This document shows positions 23,612 through 28,071 of a stretch of DNA of 28,071 nucleotides, in pieces (positions within the stretch are counted from its first letter, which is position 1; each line of letters begins with the position of its first letter). Source of the DNA: JAJZQD01 sp021847735. GTDB lineage: Bacteria > Bacillota > Thermincolia > Thermincolales > UBA2595. A program made the translations under genes and the position numbers. The notes under the pieces are model-generated. The model saw nothing but the letters and a program-made list of their open reading frames with translations. It was not told the DNA's origin and did no database searches. Location: the NCBI GenBank assembly GCA_027324025.1, contig DAHVYW010000105.1, positions 1 through 28,071 of the forward strand, read 5' to 3'.

Positions 23612-23622
23612 TTTGTCGAAAA
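23612..23622. promoter_or_regulatory. 0A box (Spo0A binding site)
   Basis: TTTGTCGAAAA, a full match to the 0A-box core TGTCGAA with its flanks. It lies about 70 bases upstream of the sigma-H-like -35 element, in the spoIVB-spo0A gap. Confidence 0.7.
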
Positions 23623-23633
23623 CGCATACCTTT

Positions 23634-25013
23634 TTATGTCACTTTATGGAAAAAAATATCAGGGAGAGTTAACTCCCTGTATCCCACCTTTTTCGGAACC
23701 TCTCTATTGTCACCTGTCTGCATCAGCATCCATTCAATCAAACACCCATAACCTCTGGTCGGGTCGTTGATGAAAACATGGGTCACTGCACCGATAATTT
23801 TACCGTTTTGAATCAGCGGGCTGCCGCTCATGCCCTGGATAATTCCGCCTGTTCTGGCTAACAGACGGGTGTCAGTGACTTCAATAATCAATCCTTTACT
23901 GTCCGGTACACTCTGGGGAAGGATTCTCTTGACCTCAACCCTGAACTTCTCTATTTTTTCACCGTCCAGCACAGTCAGCATTTCAGCCGGACCTGTTTTA
24001 ACCTGGTCAGCAAGGGCAATAGGGATTGGTTCGGAATAGAAAGGATTTTTCGGAGCATCTTTTAATGAGCCGTAAATTCCAAACTTGGTGTTTTTTTCAA
24101 TGGTGCCTGAAAAGCCGCCGCGGTCACTGATAAACATCCCGATTTTTTCACCGGGCTGCCCTTTTTTCCCTGCCTGAATCCCCTGAACAGAAGCCCTTAC
24201 GATTTTACCGTCACTGATATCAATTGGTTGGTTAGTATCGGAATCTGTTATGACATGACCCAGTGCTCCATACTTACCGTTAGCCGTATAGAATGACATT
24301 GTCCCGACACCTGCCGCACTGTCCCTGATATAGAGACCAATGCGGTATCTGCCTGTCTCCTGACACAGGACCGGTTTGACTGAAGTCTCAAAAGTCCTGG
24401 TTTTCCTTTTGATGAGCAGTTTTAAGTTTTTGTTGGTTTTACCAGTCTGGTCAATTATTTTGGCTACCTGCTCGTCACTGGTAACTGCCAATCCATTAAC
24501 CTTGATTATAATATCTCCCACTGCAATCCCTGCCTCCCGAGCCGGGTTTTGCTTACGACCTTCGTAATCCTGGACTATTGACTGCCCCACCACCATAACT
24601 CCTTCGGAGTGCAACAAAACCCCTACTGACTGGCCTCCTGGAAAGATTCTGGTCTGGGGTAAAACCTCAACTTTTACATTTTTAATCGGTAAAATTCCGA
24701 ACAGTCTGATTTGTATATTTGCCTTGCCCGGCGTCGTAGCCACTGGCCAGCCGTCAAAAAAATTAAATGCCCTGCCGCTGATATCTGTTCCGTTTAAGAA
24801 AAGAATTTTCTTGGCGCCGGGCTCAACATAAACACTAAATTGCTTAAGCAGGTATTCTGAGAATTGCAGATTTAACTTAATATGGTCACCCACCAAAACT
24901 CTTTGGTTCGTAGGGAGTGAGAAGAAGCTTTTGGCCTGTGGATTAAAGGTTGCCGCAATGATAAAGATTGCCATGACTAAACCCAAACTTTTTCGACGTA
25001 TTTGGTTGGACAC
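23634..25013 (-). CDS. spoIVB: SpoIVB serine peptidase (S55)
   Basis: A 459-residue peptidase that signals from the forespore to trigger pro-sigma-K processing through SpoIVFA. An N-terminal membrane anchor (about residues 9-24) is followed by a PDZ domain (about 125-205, with SEGVMVVGQSIV and EAGIAVGDIIIKVNG) and the S55 domain with GALGHVITD (His253) and GMSGSPLI (catalytic Ser in 394-399). GTG 25013 is the only possible start, because the frame is closed two codons upstream; AGGAG is 12 bases away. The gene has its own 355-base upstream region. Confidence 0.95.
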   Translation of the reverse strand: MSNQIRRKSLGLVMAIFIIAATFNPQAKSFFSLPTNQRVLVGDHIKLNLQFSEYLLKQFSVYVEPGAKKILFLNGTDISGRAFNFFDGWPVATTPGKANIQIRLFGILPIKNVKVEVLPQTRIFPGGQSVGVLLHSEGVMVVGQSIVQDYEGRKQNPAREAGIAVGDIIIKVNGLAVTSDEQVAKIIDQTGKTNKNLKLLIKRKTRTFETSVKPVLCQETGRYRIGLYIRDSAAGVGTMSFYTANGKYGALGHVITDSDTNQPIDISDGKIVRASVQGIQAGKKGQPGEKIGMFISDRGGFSGTIEKNTKFGIYGSLKDAPKNPFYSEPIPIALADQVKTGPAEMLTVLDGEKIEKFRVEVKRILPQSVPDSKGLIIEVTDTRLLARTGGIIQGMSGSPLIQNGKIIGAVTHVFINDPTRGYGCLIEWMLMQTGDNREVPKKVGYRELTLPDIFFHKVT

Positions 25014-25082
25014 CCAAAATCACTCTCCTAATGTCTGGATTTATTTCACCTCCATATTTTTCCGGTAGCCTGGTTTTTTATA

Positions 25083-25098
25083 CTTTACACGTGTAAAG
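25083..25098. promoter_or_regulatory. Perfect 16-bp palindrome upstream of spoIVB
   Basis: CTTTACACGTGTAAAG is fully self-complementary, about 70 bases before the spoIVB start. It may be an operator for a dimeric regulator. A separate perfect hairpin GTCAGC-agata-GCTGAC is at 25194-25210. I did not find a convincing sigma-F or sigma-G promoter. Confidence 0.5.
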
Positions 25099-25275
25099 AG
25101 GGTTTTCAACCATGGTTTTTTCAGAGTCTAAACTTAAGTTAACCTTATATATACGGTTTTATGCCATGAAATATAACGTATTATTTCCATAAAGTCAGCA
25201 GATAGCTGACAATTGATAAATTTAGCTGTTTTTAAACTTTTTTAGTCATATTTAAGCTTTGGTTAAAAAAGTTAA

Positions 25276-25306
25276 AGAAAAAAACACCCGAAGGTGCCGA
25301 TTTTTT
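25276..25306 (-). terminator. Terminator of recN
   Basis: Minus strand CACC-TTCG-GGTG with a UUCG tetraloop, flanked by A6 and followed by TTTTTTT. About 65 bases past the recN stop. The remaining 25014-25275 bases hold the palindromes noted upstream of spoIVB. Confidence 0.8.
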
Positions 25307-25368
25307 GAATAGTTTAAATTACAGGTAAGATAATATCATTAATAGGTAATTTTAATTCTTAAAACAAT

Positions 25369-27045
25369 TTATGTTTTTTTTAAAATCTCCTCCGCGTGCT
25401 TCCTGGTTACGGGTGTTATTGTGCCGCCGGCAAGCATTCTGGCAATTTCGTCGACCCTGTCCCCAGGGGAAAGTTCTTCGACTTGGGTTATCGTTCTTTC
25501 CTTGTTCACAGACTTGACAGCCCGATAATGATTGTCCCCATGTCCGGCAACTTGAGGCGAATGGGTAACGCAGATAACCTGCCGGTCCCGGCCTATCAAA
25601 GACAGTTTTTGAGCTATAGCTTGCAGGGCATTGCCGCCAACTCCGGTATCCACCTCGTCAAAAATCAAAGTGGAAACAGAATCCATTCTGGCCAGGATTG
25701 CCTTAAAAGCCAGCATTATTCTGGATACTTCCCCACCGGATACTATCTTCGTCAATGGTTTTAAAGGTTCACCTTTATTTGGGGAAATCAAAAATTCCAC
25801 TTCGTCAATACCATTGCCGGCGGGAACATTTTTTTGCAAAATTTGGACTTCAAAGCTGATATGGGGCATATTAAGTTCCTTCAGTTCCCGGGTAATTTCC
25901 GTTGTCAGTCCGGCTGCCGCTTTTTTTCGAGTAATACTTAATTCTCCGGCGGCATCCTGATACTGCCTTTCCGCTTCAGCCAATTCCTTCTTGGCGGCGG
26001 CAAGCTCTTCATCGTGATGGGCTAAAAGGTCGAGGGAAGCGCAAACCTTACCCTTGTATTCGAGAATTTCCCGGATTGAGTCCCCGTATTTCTTTTTTAA
26101 CTGCCTGATAAGATTAAGCCGGTTTTCTACCCCTTCCAGGCGGTACGGGTCGGACTCAATTTTCTCTGAATAGGCTTTGATGTCCCTGGCTGCTTCCTCA
26201 ATCTGATATAACGATGTTTCAAGGGTTTCACCTATCGGGCGGACGTTTTCATCAATATTACCGGCTTCTTTGCAGGAACGTACGGCTTCATGAAGTAAAT
26301 CGGTAACGGCCTTTTGTTTTCCGCCATCGTAAAGGAGTTCATATACGGTATCTGCTAATACGGTCAGTTTTTCGGCGTGAGCCAGGATGTTTTTTTCTTC
26401 CTCCAGGGCCTGTTCTTCATCAGGCTGTAATTTGCATTTCTCGATTTCATCGATCTGAAATTTATAGATGTCAGACATTCTGGCCTGCTCTTTTTCGCCG
26501 GCCTCCATAGCTTTTATCCTGGATTGCAGGGAAGCTAATTGCTCATATACCAGAAAAAGCCTTTCCTTAAGAGAAATCAGGACCTCTCCGCCGTATTCAT
26601 CCAGAAGCTCAATATGCTTTTGCGGGTCGAGCAGGGACTGCTGGTGATGCTGGCCATAGATATCAACGAGGTTTTTGGCAACTTCCCTGTATAAGGAAAG
26701 ATTAACCTGCCTGCCGTTAATCCGGCACAGGTTTTTACCGGTTTTCACCAGCTCCCTGGAAAGAATCAGGGATTCCTCTTCTTCGGGAAGTAAACCGTAT
26801 TGTTGAAGGACATCGCGGACTGATTGGTTTTCGGTAATATCAAAACCCGCTTCAACAAGGGCTTTATCCTCGCCACTGCGGATAAATTCTGTCAAACCCT
26901 GTCCCCCCATAGCAATGTCTACAGCGTCAATAATAATTGATTTACCGGCCCCTGTTTCTCCTGTCATGACATTAAAACCGGGGTGCAAATCAATTTCGAG
27001 CCGGTCTATTAAAGCAAAATTTTGGATAAATAGCCTGTTCAGCAT
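25369..27045 (-). CDS. recN: DNA repair protein RecN
   Basis: A 558-residue SMC-like ATPase that acts early in double-strand break repair. Walker A GETGAGKS is at 29-36, a long coiled coil spans roughly 155-400, and the ABC signature KIVSGGEVSRIMLAF with Walker B TLIFDEVDTGVGG is near the C-terminus. ATG 27045 is chosen (MLNRLFIQNFALIDRLEI) because GGGGTGA lies 6 bases upstream; the open frame before it is not conserved. Two hairpins separate it from argR. The argR-recN-spoIVB-spo0A order is classical for Firmicutes. Confidence 0.97.
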   Translation of the reverse strand: MLNRLFIQNFALIDRLEIDLHPGFNVMTGETGAGKSIIIDAVDIAMGGQGLTEFIRSGEDKALVEAGFDITENQSVRDVLQQYGLLPEEEESLILSRELVKTGKNLCRINGRQVNLSLYREVAKNLVDIYGQHHQQSLLDPQKHIELLDEYGGEVLISLKERLFLVYEQLASLQSRIKAMEAGEKEQARMSDIYKFQIDEIEKCKLQPDEEQALEEEKNILAHAEKLTVLADTVYELLYDGGKQKAVTDLLHEAVRSCKEAGNIDENVRPIGETLETSLYQIEEAARDIKAYSEKIESDPYRLEGVENRLNLIRQLKKKYGDSIREILEYKGKVCASLDLLAHHDEELAAAKKELAEAERQYQDAAGELSITRKKAAAGLTTEITRELKELNMPHISFEVQILQKNVPAGNGIDEVEFLISPNKGEPLKPLTKIVSGGEVSRIMLAFKAILARMDSVSTLIFDEVDTGVGGNALQAIAQKLSLIGRDRQVICVTHSPQVAGHGDNHYRAVKSVNKERTITQVEELSPGDRVDEIARMLAGGTITPVTRKHAEEILKKT

Positions 27046-27068
27046 AAATTCACCCCGTACAATCGGAA

Positions 27069-27086
27069 GGTTTGCGGATGCAAACC
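27069..27086. repeat. Perfect hairpin GGTTTGC/GCAAACC in the recN leader
   Basis: Stem of 7 bp with a GGAT loop, in the argR-recN gap. The same arms occur at 13494-13510. Confidence 0.6.
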
Positions 27087-27096
27087 ATCTATTAAC

Positions 27097-27123
27097 CCTC
27101 GTCCCGCTCAATGCGGGAGGAGG
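27097..27123. repeat. 11-bp hairpin between argR and recN
   Basis: CCTCGTCCCGC-tcaat-GCGGGAGGAGG with one mismatch, directly after the argR stop. There is no T-run, so it is probably a processing or stability element rather than a terminator. Confidence 0.6.
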
Positions 27124-27140
27124 CAAATATCATCTGTTCG

Positions 27141-27590
27141 TTAGGAAAGGTAGAAGGTAAACCCCTTTATGATCTGCTGGACCTCCGACTTTGGTTTGAC
27201 CACTACTAAAACAGTATCATCACCGGCTACAGTCCCTATAATTTCCCGGCACCCCTCATTGTCGATAACCAAAGCCACTGCCTGGGCGGCCCCGGGGGTT
27301 GTCTTCACAACAATGATGTTTTCACTAAAGTCCAGGCCTGTCACAGAGTCCCTGAAAATACGTTTTATTTTGCTTTGCCCGCCGGCAAACCTTTTCTGGG
27401 AGACGGCATAACGGTATCTGTTGTCACCCGCAGCGATCTTAACCAGCCGCAGTTCCCGTATATCCCGGGATACCGTGGCCTGGGTGACTTTAAACCCCTG
27501 GCGTTCAAGTTCATCTGCCAGTTCTTCCTGAGTTTCGATTACGTTCTGTTCAACTATTTCAACAATTTTCCTGTGTCTCTGTGATTTCAA
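27141..27590 (-). CDS. argR: Arginine repressor ArgR
   Basis: A 149-residue ArgR/AhrC protein. The N-terminal winged helix has the recognition segment KVTQATVSRDIRELRL (about residues 34-49). The C-terminal oligomerisation and arginine-binding domain has NEGCREIIGTVAGDDTVLVV (about 112-131). It represses arginine biosynthesis when arginine is high and may activate catabolism. The start is TTG at 27590, seven bases after GGGAGG. It sits 33 bases after the methyltransferase gene. ArgR upstream of recN is common in this phylum. Confidence 0.95.
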   Translation of the reverse strand: MKSQRHRKIVEIVEQNVIETQEELADELERQGFKVTQATVSRDIRELRLVKIAAGDNRYRYAVSQKRFAGGQSKIKRIFRDSVTGLDFSENIIVVKTTPGAAQAVALVIDNEGCREIIGTVAGDDTVLVVVKPKSEVQQIIKGFTFYLS

Positions 27591-27623
27591 AATAATTCCT
27601 CCCGGTAAGACCGTAATAACAGG

Positions 27624-28071
27624 CTATTGGCCTTTTTCAACCAATATCACGTACGGGGGGCTCTCACGGTTAAGAAAATCCAGTTTGCCGACGCAAAACT
27701 CCTTTTTATCAAGCCCCTGTAAAAATGTTTCCAGCACCTGCCGCTCTTGCTGCCCGCTGGCATGGCCTGGGTAAACAACAATACAGATTAAGCCCCCCGG
27801 TTTGAGAAGGGGGAGTCCTTCGTTAATGGCTTTAACAGTAGATTCGGGCCTGGTGACAATATTATGGTCACCGCCGGGGAGATACCCGAGGTTAAAAATC
27901 ATTGCATCTATTGGTTCAGATACATAATCACTTAGATTTTCGTGACCGGTGCAAAAAAGCTGAACAACGGAGCTGTAACCCTTTTCCGATATCATTTCGG
28001 CTGCGGCCCGGATTGCCTGTTCCTGGATATCAAAGCCATAGACACGCCCATTTAGGCCCACTTTTTGGGCC
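27624..28071 (-). CDS. MnmM/YtqB-type SAM-dependent methyltransferase, partial
   Basis: At least 149 codons, running off the right edge, so the N-terminus with the SAM-binding DATAGNG-type motif is missing; the frame enters with AQKVGLNGRVYGFDIQ. Class I methyltransferase features remain: the acidic strand end VYGFDIQ, IDAMIFNLGYLPGGDH (motif IV region), and LLKPGGLICIVVYPGHASG. This matches the YtqB/MnmM family, which methylates nm5s2U34 in tRNA. The first visible GTG (28061) is internal and should not be taken as the start. It is cotranscribed with argR. Confidence 0.85.
   Translation of the reverse strand, partial: AQKVGLNGRVYGFDIQEQAIRAAAEMISEKGYSSVVQLFCTGHENLSDYVSEPIDAMIFNLGYLPGGDHNIVTRPESTVKAINEGLPLLKPGGLICIVVYPGHASGQQERQVLETFLQGLDKKEFCVGKLDFLNRESPPYVILVEKGQ

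Overview
The window looks like chromosomal DNA from an endospore-forming anaerobic Firmicute, probably a Clostridia of the Desulfotomaculum/Pelotomaculum/Peptococcaceae type. The reasons are Spo0A, SpoIVB and SpoIIM together, ferredoxin-dependent 2-oxoacid oxidation, AdhE, a butyrate-kinase pathway under sigma-54 control, strong GGAGG-type ribosome binding sites and frequent GTG/TTG starts. Nearly every gene lies on the minus strand, so the biological reading order runs from high to low coordinates. The only well-supported plus-strand gene is a 44-codon ORF at 7969-8103. I saw no tRNA, rRNA, CRISPR array or intact insertion sequence.

Layout in transcription order. (1) 28071-25369: partial MnmM/YtqB-type methyltransferase, ArgR, RecN. 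(2) 25013-22698: the sporulation pair spoIVB and spo0A, with a sigma-H-like promoter and a 0A box before spo0A. (3) 22503-18936: a tight operon of steA-like, steB-like, a GT2 glycosyltransferase and a short MraY/WecA-like phosphosugar transferase, bounded by a sigma-A promoter and a terminator. (4) 18690-10814: a PAS-PAS-AAA+-Fis sigma-54 activator, then ptb, buk, a P-loop ATPase and a four-subunit 2-oxoacid:ferredoxin oxidoreductase. A near-perfect -24/-12 promoter and two copies of a 16-bp palindrome precede ptb. (5) 10736-5653: a small HTH protein, a PepT-like peptidase, a DUF3866 protein, an EndoQ-family nuclease, an uncharacterised protein and a wrecked CGGC-domain pseudogene. (6) 5656-5319: a heavily folded intergenic island with a 124-bp palindrome and three hairpins. 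(7) 5153-1: spoIIM, adhE, ald and a partial small membrane protein.

The most informative system is block 4. In Bacillus the sigma-54 activator BkdR drives ptb-bcd-buk-lpd-bkdAA-AB-B, which degrades branched-chain 2-oxoacids. Here the same regulator/promoter/ptb/buk logic is joined to a ferredoxin-linked oxidoreductase in place of the NAD-linked dehydrogenase complex. The inferred route is 2-oxoacid + CoA to acyl-CoA + CO2 + reduced ferredoxin, then acyl-phosphate, then acid + ATP. That would be an ATP-yielding anaerobic amino-acid fermentation module. A P-loop ATPase of unknown role sits inside it.

Other points of interest are the recN-steA-steB neighbourhood shared with Actinobacteria, a hexapeptide-repeat tail at the N-terminus of AdhE, and the structured island at 5319-5656. 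Function calls rest on motif recognition and general family knowledge; no database search was possible.
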